Shown piece by piece: positions 9,581 through 22,999 of a stretch of 64,000 nucleotides of DNA. This DNA is from Xanthomonas hyacinthi (GTDB taxonomy: Bacteria; Pseudomonadota; Gammaproteobacteria; Xanthomonadales; Xanthomonadaceae): positions 2,115,001 to 2,179,000 of the forward strand of contig NZ_CP043476.1 in NCBI RefSeq assembly GCF_009769165.1, in the 5' to 3' direction. Position numbers and translations under genes: made by a program. Numbering within the stretch: the stretch's first letter is position 1; every line of letters starts with the position of its first letter. Below the pieces are notes generated by a model, which was not told where the DNA came from, did not search any database, and saw nothing but the letters and a program-made list of their open reading frames with translations.

Positions 9581-9672
9581 GCGATCACGCTCCTTAGCTC
9601 GCCGGCACGAGCCGGCATCGAATACGAACGCGCCGCCCGGAGGCGGCGCTGGAACCCGCAGGATGCGGCAGG

Positions 9673-10191
9673 CTACTTCAGGTTGGACAGCATCCAGTCG
9701 ACCGTGGCGTGGATCTGCGCTTCGCTGAGCGCCGGATTGCCGCCTTTGGGCGGCATGATCCCGCCATCGGGGCCGGTGTAGCCCTCGATCGCGTGCTTGT
9801 ACAGCGTGTCCTTGCCTTGCGCGATGCGCGCGTCCCAGTGCGAATGGTCCAGGGTCGGCGCCTTGCCGACGCCGGTGGTATGGCAGGCGGTGCACAGATT
9901 GTCGAAGATCGCCTTGCCGTCGGTGGTGCCGCCATAGGCGACCTGCGCCGAGGCCTTGGCCAGCGCCGCCGCCTGCGCGGCAGCCTGCGTCGCGGCGCCG
10001 GTGCTGCCGGCATAGACCGCGCCCACCGGGGCGATGCGTTGCTCGGTGCGCTTGAGCGCCACCGGCGAGACCTCCGGCGGAATCGATCCGTGCAAATAGG
10101 CCGCGAACGCGATCAGCCCGAGCGTGATGATGACCAACAGGCCGATCACCAACGAGGACCGCTTGAGAAATTCGAGGTCGTAATTCCGCAC
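9673..10191 (-). CDS. Cytochrome c5-type monoheme cytochrome
   Basis: A membrane-anchored cytochrome c of 172 residues: an N-terminal transmembrane helix (SLVIGLLVIITLGLIAFAAY), an alanine-rich linker, then a c5-like heme domain with CTACH and axial Met in GIMPPKGG. It would carry electrons on the periplasmic side. The start is taken as GTG at 10191 because AAGGGG lies six bases upstream; an ATG at 10209 would add six residues (MPKGCD). No oxidase genes are adjacent, so its partner is unknown. Confidence 0.87.
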   Translation of the reverse strand: MRNYDLEFLKRSSLVIGLLVIITLGLIAFAAYLHGSIPPEVSPVALKRTEQRIAPVGAVYAGSTGAATQAAAQAAALAKASAQVAYGGTTDGKAIFDNLCTACHTTGVGKAPTLDHSHWDARIAQGKDTLYKHAIEGYTGPDGGIMPPKGGNPALSEAQIHATVDWMLSNLK

Positions 10192-10448
10192 ATCACACCC
10201 CTTTGGCACGTGGTGACCGGACCACCGCTACGCGGCCGAGTATAGCCAGCGTTTGCCGCGCACGGCAGCCCGGCGAGGCGGCGGAGCGCAGACGCTGCGT
10301 GCTGCATCGCAGCAGTTGTGCCGCGCACCGGGAGCGCGTATCGGTCCGCGGCGGTCGCGGCGCGTCCTGTCCGGGGCGGGGGGGCGACCGGGCGCATCGC
10401 GCCGCCGCACGGCATGCCCGCCAGCGCCGCCCGGCTGCGCAGGTTCGG

Positions 10449-11066
10449 CTATGGCGCCGCTGCACTGCCGACCGCGCGCAGGCAGAAGCCGCACACCGCC
10501 TCGACCAGGCGTTCGCTGTCGCGCGGGCCGTCGCGGCTGGGCGCGGTCGGCCCGACCAGGGCTTCGGTGTAGGCGCCGACCAGACAGGCCGCGGCCGCGT
10601 CCAGGTCCTGCGCCGGAAATTCGCCGGCGGCCACGCCGTCGGCGAGGATGCCCTTGAACAGATCGCCGAACAGGCGCCGGCAGCGGATGCGCTCGGCGTC
10701 CACCTCCGGCTCCACCGGTTCGGCGATGAAGGCGTAGGCCAGTCCCGGCCCGGCCAGCGCGCGGCGCACGAACGAGGCGATCGCCGCGCGCAGGCGCTGC
10801 GCCGCCGGCGCCGGTTCGGCGGCGATGCCGCGCAGGATCGCCAGCTCGTGGTCCACCGCCGCGGTCAGCACTTCCACGAACAGCTCGGCCTTGGACGGGA
10901 AGTGGCGGTAGATCAGCCCGGTGGACACCCCGGCGTCGGCCGCCACCGCGGTCACCGGCGCGCCGCGGAAGCCGCCAGCCGCGACCAGCCGCCGCGCCGC
11001 CAGCAGGATCCGCTGGCGATTGCCGGCGAGGCGTTCTTCCATCAGCGCGGAGCGTTTGTAGGCCAT
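10449..11066 (-). CDS. TetR-family regulator, probable controller of leucine catabolism genes
   Basis: A 205-residue TetR repressor with a helix-turn-helix at about residues 35-60 (VTAVAADAGVSTGLIYRHFPSKAEL) and a variable ligand-binding C-terminus. It is transcribed divergently from the isovaleryl-CoA dehydrogenase gene across a 133-bp gap, the usual position for a local repressor responding to acyl-CoA intermediates. That assignment is by position only. Bases 10192-10448 downstream are GC-rich and show no gene. Confidence 0.85.
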   Translation of the reverse strand: MAYKRSALMEERLAGNRQRILLAARRLVAAGGFRGAPVTAVAADAGVSTGLIYRHFPSKAELFVEVLTAAVDHELAILRGIAAEPAPAAQRLRAAIASFVRRALAGPGLAYAFIAEPVEPEVDAERIRCRRLFGDLFKGILADGVAAGEFPAQDLDAAAACLVGAYTEALVGPTAPSRDGPRDSERLVEAVCGFCLRAVGSAAAP

Positions 11067-11199
11067 GGGGTGATTCTATGTTCAATTAATGAATTATTGT
11101 TCACTTCTTCACCGTTCCCGGCTACGCTGGCGTCCATTCCCTGGCGCCGCCTGGATTCTAGGCGCCCCGTCTGCCGCACGCCTGCCTCCGGAGCCCGCC

Positions 11200-12363
11200 A
11201 TGCTGATGCCGTCGTTGAATTTCGAACTGGGCGAGGACATCGACCTGCTGCGCGACACGGTGGCCGCCTTCGCCGCGCGCGAGATCGCGCCGCTGGCCGA
11301 GCAGGCCGACCGCGACAACGCGTTCCCGGCGCCGCTGTGGCGCAAGCTCGGCGAGCAGGGCCTGCTCGGGCTGACCGTGGAGGAGGACTACGGCGGCAGC
11401 GCGATGGGGTATCTGGCGCACGTGCTGGCGATGGAGGAGATCTCGCGCGCGTCCGGCGCCATCGGCCTGTCCTACGGCGCGCATTCGAACCTGTGCGTGA
11501 ACCAGCTACGCAAGAACGGCAGCGCTGCGCAGAAGGCGCACTACCTGCCTAAGCTGTGCAGCGGCGAGCACGTCGGCGCGCTGGCGATGAGCGAGCCGGG
11601 CGCCGGTTCGGACGTGGTCTCGATGAAGCTGCGCGCCGACCTGCACGGCGACCACTACCGGCTCAACGGCAACAAGATGTGGATCACCAACGGCCCCGAC
11701 GCCGACGTGCTCGTGGTCTACGCCAAGACCGACCCGGCCGGCGGTGCGCGCGGCATCACCGCCTTCATCGTCGAGAAGGGCATGCCCGGCTTCAGCACCG
11801 CGCAGAAGCTGGACAAGCTCGGCATGCGCGGCTCCAACACCTGCGAGCTGGTGTTCCAGGATTGCGCGGTGCCGGTGGAGAACGTGCTCGGCAGCGTCGG
11901 CGGCGGCGTGCGCGTGCTGATGTCGGGCCTGGACTACGAACGGCTGGTGCTGTCCGGCGGCCCGCTGGGGCTGATGGCCGCGGCGATGGACGTGGTGATG
12001 CCGTACGTGCACGAGCGCCGCCAGTTCGGCGAGGCGATCGGCAGCTTCCAGCTGATGCAGGGCAAGCTGGCCGATATGTACGTTGGCCTCAACGCCTGCC
12101 GCGCCTATGTGTATGCGGTGGCGCGCGCCTGCGACGCCGGCCGCACCACCCGCCAGGACGCGGCCGGCGCGATCCTGTACGCCGCCGAGAAGGCGACCTG
12201 GCTGACCGGCCAGGCGATCCAGGTGCTGGGCGGCAACGGCTACATCAACGACTACCCGACCGGGCGCCTGTGGCGCGACGCCAAGCTGTACGAGATCGGC
12301 GCCGGCACCTCGGAAATCCGCCGCATGCTGATCGGCCGCGAATTGTTCGAGCGGACCAAGTGA
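11200..12363 (+). CDS. liuA: Isovaleryl-CoA dehydrogenase
   Basis: A 387-residue acyl-CoA dehydrogenase catalysing isovaleryl-CoA to 3-methylcrotonyl-CoA with FAD and electron-transferring flavoprotein, step three of leucine breakdown. Family motifs are [14 protein letters not shown] and [10 protein letters not shown] (substrate/FAD loop) and [13 protein letters not shown] (C-terminal FAD site). The catalytic glutamate in [10 protein letters not shown] is at the position characteristic of isovaleryl-CoA rather than short-chain dehydrogenases. ATG 11200 is preceded by CCGGAG at good spacing. It is followed by mccB and mccA, which supports the substrate. Confidence 0.92.
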   Translation: MLMPSLNFELGEDIDLLRDTVAAFAAREIAPLAEQADRDNAFPAPLWRKLGEQGLLGLTVEEDYGGSAMGYLAHVLAMEEISRASGAIGLSYGAHSNLCVNQLRKNGSAAQKAHYLPKLCSGEHVGALAMSEPGAGSDVVSMKLRADLHGDHYRLNGNKMWITNGPDADVLVVYAKTDPAGGARGITAFIVEKGMPGFSTAQKLDKLGMRGSNTCELVFQDCAVPVENVLGSVGGGVRVLMSGLDYERLVLSGGPLGLMAAAMDVVMPYVHERRQFGEAIGSFQLMQGKLADMYVGLNACRAYVYAVARACDAGRTTRQDAAGAILYAAEKATWLTGQAIQVLGGNGYINDYPTGRLWRDAKLYEIGAGTSEIRRMLIGRELFERTK

Positions 12364-12372
12364 TGCGCTTCG

Positions 12373-12435
12373 TGTAGGAGCGGTTTTCGCCGCGACACGC
12401 TCCTGGTGAAGCGTCGCGGCTGAAGCCGCTCCTAC
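12373..12435. repeat. REP-like inverted pair between liuA and mccB
   Basis: TGTAGGAGCGGTTTTCGCCG and the inverted GCGGCTGAAGCCGCTCCTAC, separated by about 20 bases, could fold into one long hairpin. It lies in the 96-bp liuA-mccB gap and could reduce or protect the message at that junction. Confidence 0.8.
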
Positions 12436-12471
12436 GCGGAATCTCTTTTCTCCTTTTCGATGGCCCCTGCC

Positions 12472-14082
<1,611 letters not shown>

Positions 14083-14153
14083 GCGGGCGCGATCGCCCTG
14101 CTTTGCACGCGTGGCGGTCGTCGGCGGTCCCGCCGACCATGGCCGACAGCTCC

Positions 14154-14945
<792 letters not shown>

Positions 14946-14973
14946 ACGACACCCCTCTTCCAGGCAACTGACC

Positions 14974-16983
<2,010 letters not shown>

Positions 16984-17008
16984 ACGTGCGCGACACTGGC
17001 GCCCTGGA

Positions 17009-17677
17009 TCAGGTCACCAGCTTGGTGACAAAGCGCACGCTGCCGTCTTCTTCGACGACCGCACCCAGCGGGCCATTGCCATTGGCCTTGCAACCGTCTC
17101 CGACCGCGCTGAATTCGACAGGGACGCTCAATTGTTGCAAAACCGTGTTGATCGCCATGATCTTTTTCATGCTTGCATCGGATGTATTGTCGCCGCCGTG
17201 GATTGCGACTTTCGCCGTGTAGCCATCTTTTTTCAGCTTTTGGATGTAATCCTTGATTTCCCACTGGGCCATGCGGTTTTCCGGCATCACGTGGAAAACC
17301 CTTGCCTTACCTTTGCCCTTCGTCTGGCTTTCGCCGCCAACCGCAACGGCCACGCACAGCTCCATCCCATCGGTCACGCACAGAACGCCGGGCTTGGAGG
17401 TACCGGTCGATGCGGTGCCATTGCTGCTGGTCGAGAAGCCGACGCCCTTTATCGGCGTATCTTGGCTGAGCTGGAACGACTGCTCACCACTGGATGTGGC
17501 ATGCCGTCGCTGCAGCCTGCTGGATGCGAGTTTCGCCGGGAATGGCGTCTCATGGGCACGATTCTTCAACTGCTTGTCCTGGTTCTTGCGTTCCCTCTGA
17601 TTGTCGTCAGCGGACAGCTGCTGGAGCTGCGGATGGGCATCGGGACGATACGCGTAGCGAGTGATCGAGCTGGTCAT
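17009..17677 (-). CDS. Candidate type III effector, XopAF/AvrXv3/HopAF1-like putative deamidase
   Basis: A 222-residue protein with a polar N-terminus rich in Ser, Gln and Lys and no signal peptide, as in type III secreted effectors. The C-terminal half has a CheD-like deamidase pattern: Thr102 and Cys108 in VTDGMELCVAVAV, then His129 in ARVFHVMPENR, the arrangement described for the HopAF1/AvrXv3 family, whose members are about this length. ATG 17677 has GGAAAGG four bases upstream. A perfect PIP box (TTCGC-N15-TTCGC) lies at 17768-17744, so HrpX control is likely. It is convergent with mccA (25-bp gap). Family identity is from recalled similarity, not a search. Confidence 0.62.
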   Translation of the reverse strand: MTSSITRYAYRPDAHPQLQQLSADDNQRERKNQDKQLKNRAHETPFPAKLASSRLQRRHATSSGEQSFQLSQDTPIKGVGFSTSSNGTASTGTSKPGVLCVTDGMELCVAVAVGGESQTKGKGKARVFHVMPENRMAQWEIKDYIQKLKKDGYTAKVAIHGGDNTSDASMKKIMAINTVLQQLSVPVEFSAVGDGCKANGNGPLGAVVEEDGSVRFVTKLVT

Positions 17678-17743
17678 TGCGCCTTTCCGGCAGGGCGTGG
17701 GGCTGCAATCGTTCCACGCAACGCGTGGACGGATGCGACCAGC

Positions 17744-17768
17744 CGCGAAACTTTCCTGCGCAATGCGA
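17744..17768 (-). promoter_or_regulatory. Perfect plant-inducible-promoter (PIP) box
   Basis: On the minus strand TTCGC (17768-17764) and TTCGC (17748-17744) are separated by exactly 15 bases, the HrpX-binding consensus of Xanthomonas. The effector-like start codon is 66 bases downstream. About 31 bases after the box is AACGAT, a weak match to the usual YANNNT -10 element. Confidence 0.8.
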
Positions 17769-17947
17769 ATGTGATGCGGCAGCGAACCGATCGCGACAGC
17801 GGCTGCCAGTGAAACACCTAGGACCTGCGCCGGGAAGCGGAGGCGGGCAGAAATAGCTGGCTGAAACGGAACTTGCGCGGCCACTCCGCGGCGGCAAGCC
17901 GCCGCCGGTTCGGAGGATGCCGACCGGCCGCCGGCACGCTTCGCCTT

Positions 17948-20644
17948 TCATCCCTTGCCCACCGGCAATACCACATCCATCAGCGTCGCATCCTCCGGGT
18001 CCGGCGTGGCCTTGAAACCCAGGTGTTCGCACATCGCCAGCATGGTGCGGTTCTCGCGCAGGACCTGGCCTTCGATGACGTTGAGGCCGAGCCAGCCGGC
18101 GTATTCGATCATGATCCGCATCAGCTGCCAGCCGATGCCGTGGCCCTTGAGGTCGGAGCGGATCAGGATGCCGTATTCGCCGCGGTCGTAGTCGGCGTCG
18201 GCGTGCAGGCGCACGGCGCCGAGCATGTCGCCGGTCTTGGGCTCGATCGCCACCAGGGCGATCGAGCGGGCGTAGTCGAGCTGGGTCAGGCGGGCGATGA
18301 ATTCGTGGCTGAAGTGCTTCACCGCCTGGAAGAAACGCAGGCGCAGGTCCTCGTCGGTGACGCGGGCGAAGAAGCTGCGGAACAGCGCGTCGTCTTCCGG
18401 ACGCACCGGGCGCACCAGGGCGGCGGCGCCGTCGTTGAGCACGATGCGCCGCTCCCATTCCTTCGGATACGGGAAGATCGCGAAACGCGGATGGCCGCGG
18501 CCCTTGTGCAGGCGCCGCGACGGCGCTACCGCCACGCGCGCGTCCAGCGCGATCACGCCGTCGCGGTCGGCCAGCAGCGGGTTGATGTCCAGTTCGCGGA
18601 TTTCCGGCAGGTCGGCGGCCAGTTGCGCCAGCTTGACCAATACCATCGCCACCGCGCGCTCGTCGGCCGCGGGCACGTCGCGGTAGGCCTTGAGGATGCG
18701 GCTGACGCGGGTGCGGCCGATCAGTTCGTGGGCCAGGCGCAGGTCCAGCGGCGGCAGCGCCAGCGCCTTGTCGTCGATCACTTCCACCGCGGTGCCGCCG
18801 CGGCCGAACACGATCACCGGGCCGAAGGTGGGGTCGTCGGCGATGCCGGCGATCAGTTCGCGCGCCTTCGGCCGCAACAGCGTGGGCTGTACCAGCACGC
18901 CGTCGATGCGCGCATCCGGGCGCGCGGCACGCGCGCGGGCGAGGATGCCTTCGGCGGCGTCCTGCACCGCCTGCGCGCTGACCAGGTTCAGGCGCACGCC
19001 GTCCACGTCGGACTTGTGCGGGATGTCGGCCGAATGGATCTTCACCGCGACCGCCAGCCCCTGCGCCAGCATCGGCGCCGCCGCCACTGCGGCGTCGGCG
19101 GCGCTGGCGGCGTGCACCACCGGCGCGGTGGGAATGCCGTAAGCGGCGAGCAGGCGGGTGGTGGCCAGCGGCTCCAGCCAGGTCTGGCCGGCGGCCAGCG
19201 CGGCGTCGACGATGCCGCGCGCGGTGGCCGCGTCGAACACGAAATCCTCGGGCAGGCTGGGCGGGGTCTCCATCAGCGCCGCCTGCGCTTCGCGGTAGCG
19301 CACCAGGTGCATGAAGCCGCGCACCGCGTCGGCTTCGGTGGCGTAGGTGGGGATGTGCGCGGCGTTGAGCGCGGCGGTGGCGCTTTCGTCGTTGCCGAGC
19401 CACACCGCGAACACCGGCTTGTCGCGGTGCTGGCGCGGGCGCAGGCCGAGGGTGCGGGTCAGCGCCTGCGCCGCGTCGGCCGAGGAGGTGAACGCGGTCG
19501 GCACGTTGACCACCAGCACCGCGTCGTTCTCCGGATCGGCCAGCAGCGCGGCGGCGGCGGCGGCGTAGCGCTCGCCGTCGGCGTCGACCACGATGTCCAC
19601 CGGGTTGGCGTGTGACCATTCCTGCGGCAGCGCCTGCTCCAGGCGTTGCAGGGTCTGCGGCGACAGCGCGGCCAGGGTGCCGCCGAGGTCGGTGAGCTTG
19701 TCCACCGCCAGGCGGCCGACGCCGCCGCCGTTGCTGAGGATGGCCAGGCGCCGCCCGGGAAAGGTGCTGAGCCGGCCCAGGGTTTCGGCGGCGGCGAACA
19801 GCTCGTCCAGCGCGCGCACGCGCAGCAGGCCGGCGCGGGCGAAGGCGGCGCCGTAGACCGCGTCGGAACTGGCCAGCGCCTGCACGTGGGTGTCGGCATT
19901 GGGATCGATGCGCAGCTGGCGGCCGGACTTCACCACCACCACCGGTTTGGCGCGGGCCGCGGCCCGCGCGGCGGACATGAACTTGCGCGCGTCGTGGATG
20001 TGTTCGACGTACAGCAGGATCGCGCGGGTGCGGGAGTCGGTGGCGAAGTAGTCGAGCAGGTCGCCGAAGTCCACGTCCAGCGCGTCGCCCAGCGACACCA
20101 CCGCGGAGAAGCCGACCGAGCGCGCCACGCCCCACTCCACCAGGGCGGCGGCGATGGCGCTGGATTCGGAGATCAGCGCCAGGTCGCCGGGCTGCGGGCA
20201 ATGCGCGGCGATGCTGGCGTTGAGCTTGGCGTGCGGGGCGATCACGCCCAGGCAATGCGGGCCGAGGATGCGCAGGCCCTTGGCGCGCGCCGCCGCCGCG
20301 ACCCGCGCCGCGGCCGAGCCCGGGCCTGCACCCAGCCCGGCGGTGAGGATGATCGCCGCGGCCACACCGCGCCGCGCGGCGATGGCGACGATGCGCGGCA
20401 CGATCCGCGCCGGCGCGGTGACGACCACCAGGTCCGGCACCCACGGCAGATCGGTGAGCCGGCGCACGGTGGGCACGCCGTCGATCTCGCGGTAGCGCGG
20501 GCTGACCCAGCCGATCTGCCCGGGAAACCCGGCCGCGCGCAGGTTGCGCACCACCGCGCGCCCGGCCGAGCGCGCGCGCGGACTGCCGCCGACGATGGCG
20601 ATCGAGGCGGGGCGGAACACGGACTGCAGGTGATAGGTGCTCAT
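17948..20644 (-). CDS. Pat-type protein acetyltransferase (NDP-forming acyl-CoA synthetase fused to GNAT)
   Basis: An 898-residue protein with the Pat/YfiQ layout. The N-terminal CoA-binding/succinyl-CoA-synthetase-like domains (residues 1 to about 460, from SVFRPASIAIVGGSPR) are followed by an ATP-grasp domain (about 480-700) and a C-terminal GNAT acetyltransferase domain (about 735-898; DLKGHGIGWQLMRIMIEYA is the acetyl-CoA loop). Enzymes of this form acetylate lysines, for example on acetyl-CoA synthetase, and are countered by sirtuins. The start is the ATG at 20644, giving the family's usual length. The gap to the next gene (20645-21072) contains only a REP-like half site. Confidence 0.88.
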   Translation of the reverse strand: MSTYHLQSVFRPASIAIVGGSPRARSAGRAVVRNLRAAGFPGQIGWVSPRYREIDGVPTVRRLTDLPWVPDLVVVTAPARIVPRIVAIAARRGVAAAIILTAGLGAGPGSAAARVAAAARAKGLRILGPHCLGVIAPHAKLNASIAAHCPQPGDLALISESSAIAAALVEWGVARSVGFSAVVSLGDALDVDFGDLLDYFATDSRTRAILLYVEHIHDARKFMSAARAAARAKPVVVVKSGRQLRIDPNADTHVQALASSDAVYGAAFARAGLLRVRALDELFAAAETLGRLSTFPGRRLAILSNGGGVGRLAVDKLTDLGGTLAALSPQTLQRLEQALPQEWSHANPVDIVVDADGERYAAAAAALLADPENDAVLVVNVPTAFTSSADAAQALTRTLGLRPRQHRDKPVFAVWLGNDESATAALNAAHIPTYATEADAVRGFMHLVRYREAQAALMETPPSLPEDFVFDAATARGIVDAALAAGQTWLEPLATTRLLAAYGIPTAPVVHAASAADAAVAAAPMLAQGLAVAVKIHSADIPHKSDVDGVRLNLVSAQAVQDAAEGILARARAARPDARIDGVLVQPTLLRPKARELIAGIADDPTFGPVIVFGRGGTAVEVIDDKALALPPLDLRLAHELIGRTRVSRILKAYRDVPAADERAVAMVLVKLAQLAADLPEIRELDINPLLADRDGVIALDARVAVAPSRRLHKGRGHPRFAIFPYPKEWERRIVLNDGAAALVRPVRPEDDALFRSFFARVTDEDLRLRFFQAVKHFSHEFIARLTQLDYARSIALVAIEPKTGDMLGAVRLHADADYDRGEYGILIRSDLKGHGIGWQLMRIMIEYAGWLGLNVIEGQVLRENRTMLAMCEHLGFKATPDPEDATLMDVVLPVGKG

Positions 20645-20778
20645 GGCGGGCGCGGGGCGGGCAAGCGGTGCGCCAACGGTACACGGGTGATGCCGGCGCG
20701 GGGACGATCGGGGAAGGTGTGCGCATCCAGAGCATGCCGGGCGGGCGGCGGCGGCGGCCGGCAATCCCGACGCCGTTC

Positions 20779-20803
20779 GTCGCGGCTGAAGCCGCTACAG
20801 GGC
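20779..20803. repeat. Single REP-like palindrome
   Basis: TCGCGGCTGAAGCCGCTACA is one half of the GTAGGAGCGGCTTCAGCCGC repeat. The surrounding 20645-21072 stretch shows no gene. Confidence 0.7.
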
Positions 20804-21072
20804 ATTGTCGGTGGCTGACGGCGGCCTTCCGAAGCCGATGCATGCATCGCTTCGCTGGTCGCGGCCGATGGCCTGAGCGTCACTCGCAGCTCTGGCGAAA
20901 AAGCTGTGCAGATGCGCCGGGAACGAGCGCGGGCGCAGTGTCGATGCGGCTTGCGCCCGGCACGCGCGCAGCGAGCGCAAAACAGCGTGCCGTGCGTGTC
21001 GCGCTGCGCTGCTGTCGCTGGCCGTGGTCGCTGGCCTAGAATTCAGGTTCATACCGCCCGGTCCTTCTGCGC

Positions 21073-21978
21073 ATGTCGTCCCCGTCTTCTCCCGTCGTCG
21101 CCGCCGTTCCCGCGCGCGACGGTTTCGTCGTCCTTGCGCTGCTGCTGGTCTACGTGGTCTGGGGCTCGACCTATCTGGCGATCCGCTTCGCGCTGGAGGG
21201 CGGCACGCCGCCGTTGAGCATGGTCTCGGGGCTGCGCTTCGTGGTCGCCGGTTCGCTGCTGTACGCGGTGCTGCGCCGCCGCGGCGTGGCCGCGCCGACG
21301 CGCGCGCAATGGCGTTCGCTGACGGTGCTCGGCGCGCTGCTGCTGCTGTGCGGCAATGGCATGGTGGTGCTGGCCGAGCGCCAGGTGTCCTCTGGCCTGG
21401 CCGCGGTCGCGGTGGCCTCGGTGCCGCTGTGGATGGCGTTGTTCGGCGCGCTGCGCGGGCAGCACGCCAGCCGCGGCGAATGGCTGGGCATCGTGGTCGG
21501 GTTCGCCGGCGTGCTGTGGCTCAACGCCGGCAGCAGCCTCAGCGCCAGCCCCAAGGGCCTGGTGCTGCTGTTGATCGCGCCGATCGGCTGGGCGTTCGGC
21601 TCGGTGTGGTCGCGCGGACGCGATCTGCCGACCCCGTTCATGGCCGCGGCCGGGCAGATGCTGTGCGGCGGCGTGCTGCTGGTCGCCACCGGCCTGCTGA
21701 GCGGCGAACGCCCGCACGCCTGGCCGACGCCGCACGCGCTGATGGCGGTCGCCTACCTGTGCGTGTTCGGCTCGATCGTGGCGTTCACCGCCTACGTGTG
21801 GCTGCTGCACAACGTGCGTCCGGTGCTGGCCGGCAGCTATGCCTACGTCAATCCGGTGATCGCGGTGGTGCTGGGTAGCTGGCTCGGCGCCGAGCGCTTC
21901 AGCGCCAGCGACCTGGGCGCGATGGCGGTGATCCTGGCCGGCGTGGTGGTCATCACCGTGGCGCGGACGCGGCGATGA
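21073..21978 (+). CDS. yedA: EamA-family drug/metabolite exporter (YedA-like)
   Basis: A 301-residue inner-membrane protein with ten predicted helices arranged as two EamA repeats. The signature after helix 1 (YVVWGSTYLAIRFALEGGTPP) and the C-terminal GSYAYVNPVIAVVLGSWLGAE are typical of the YedA subgroup. Substrates are unknown. The last codons overlap the start of the next transporter gene by four bases (ATGA, 21975-21978), so the two are translationally coupled. Confidence 0.87.
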   Translation: MSSPSSPVVAAVPARDGFVVLALLLVYVVWGSTYLAIRFALEGGTPPLSMVSGLRFVVAGSLLYAVLRRRGVAAPTRAQWRSLTVLGALLLLCGNGMVVLAERQVSSGLAAVAVASVPLWMALFGALRGQHASRGEWLGIVVGFAGVLWLNAGSSLSASPKGLVLLLIAPIGWAFGSVWSRGRDLPTPFMAAAGQMLCGGVLLVATGLLSGERPHAWPTPHALMAVAYLCVFGSIVAFTAYVWLLHNVRPVLAGSYAYVNPVIAVVLGSWLGAERFSASDLGAMAVILAGVVVITVARTRR

Positions 21979-22880
21979 GCGTCACCGAGCAGGAGACGCG
22001 CCGCGGCCTGTTGATCACCGCGCTGACCTTCGCGCTGTGGGGCGTGGTGCCGGTGTACTGGCATCTGCTCAAGGCGGTGCCGTCGGCCTACATCATCGCC
22101 CACCGCATCGTCTGGAGCGCGCTGCTGGTGGTGGGCTGGCTGCTGTACAGCGCGCGCCTGCAGTGGTGGCGCAGCATCGCCGCGCAGCCGCGCGCGCTGG
22201 CCATCCTGGCGTTGAGCAGCCTGGCGATCGCGTTCAACTGGGGCCTGTACATCTGGGCGATCAACGCCGGCCATGTGATCGAGGCCAGCCTGGGCTACTT
22301 CATCAATCCGCTGGTCAACGTGCTGCTCGGCGTGCTGGTGCTGAAGGAGCGGCTGCGCGCGTTGCAGTGGCTGGCGGTGGCCTGCGCCGCGCTAGGCGTG
22401 GCGTGGCTCACCGTCGATGCCGGTGCGCTGCCGTGGATCGCGCTGAGCCTGGCCGCCTCGTTCGGGCTGTACGGCCTGCTGCGCAAGCTGGTGCAGGTGG
22501 ATGCGGTGGCCGGGCTGGGCGTGGAAAGCCTGTACCTGTTCCTGCCGGCGCTGGGCTTCGTGCTGTGGAGCGAAACCGGGCACGGCGGCGGTTTCGCCGC
22601 CGGCTGGGGCTGGCGCAACGATCTGCTGCTGGTGTTCGGCGGCGTGGTCACCGCGGTGCCGCTGATCGGCTTCGCCTACGGCGTGCGGCGTATCCCGCTG
22701 TCGCTGGTCGGCTTGCTGCAGTACATCGCGCCGAGCCTGCAGTTGCTGCTCGGGGTGTGGTTCTTCCGCGAGCCGTTCGACAGCGGCAAGGCGATCGGCT
22801 TCGCCGCGATCTGGGTCGGGCTGCTGCTGTTCGCGGGCGAGAGCCTGTGGCGTTCGGGCTGGGGGAGGCGCCGCGGCTGA
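21975..22880 (+). CDS. rarD: RarD-type EamA transporter
   Basis: A 301-residue ten-helix membrane protein. The opening RRGLLITALTFALWGVVPVYW and internal NWGLYIWAINAGHVIEASLGYFINPL are the diagnostic stretches of RarD proteins, a branch of the drug/metabolite superfamily linked to chloramphenicol sensitivity in other bacteria. The substrate is unknown. It starts inside the stop codon of the upstream EamA gene, indicating a two-gene operon. Confidence 0.9.
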   Translation: MSVTEQETRRGLLITALTFALWGVVPVYWHLLKAVPSAYIIAHRIVWSALLVVGWLLYSARLQWWRSIAAQPRALAILALSSLAIAFNWGLYIWAINAGHVIEASLGYFINPLVNVLLGVLVLKERLRALQWLAVACAALGVAWLTVDAGALPWIALSLAASFGLYGLLRKLVQVDAVAGLGVESLYLFLPALGFVLWSETGHGGGFAAGWGWRNDLLLVFGGVVTAVPLIGFAYGVRRIPLSLVGLLQYIAPSLQLLLGVWFFREPFDSGKAIGFAAIWVGLLLFAGESLWRSGWGRRRG

Positions 22881-22881
22881 G

Positions 22882-22999
22882 CCGGGATTCGGGATTCGGG
22901 ATTCGCAAGGGCCGAAGCCGTTCCCCCTGATAGCGCGGCGGCCCGCGCAGGCCGCCGTTACGAATCCCGAATCCCGAATCCCGAATCCCCAATCCCGGC
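22882..22999. repeat. Inverted GGGATTC repeat pair between convergent genes
   Basis: CGGGATTCGGGATTCGGGAT at 22883-22902 faces CGAATCCCGAATCCCGAATC near 22962-22981, which continues into CCCCAATCCC. A transcript through the gap would form a long hairpin, so it may serve as a bidirectional terminator for rarD and the opposing hydrolase. It is the same family as 7634-7824. Confidence 0.8.
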
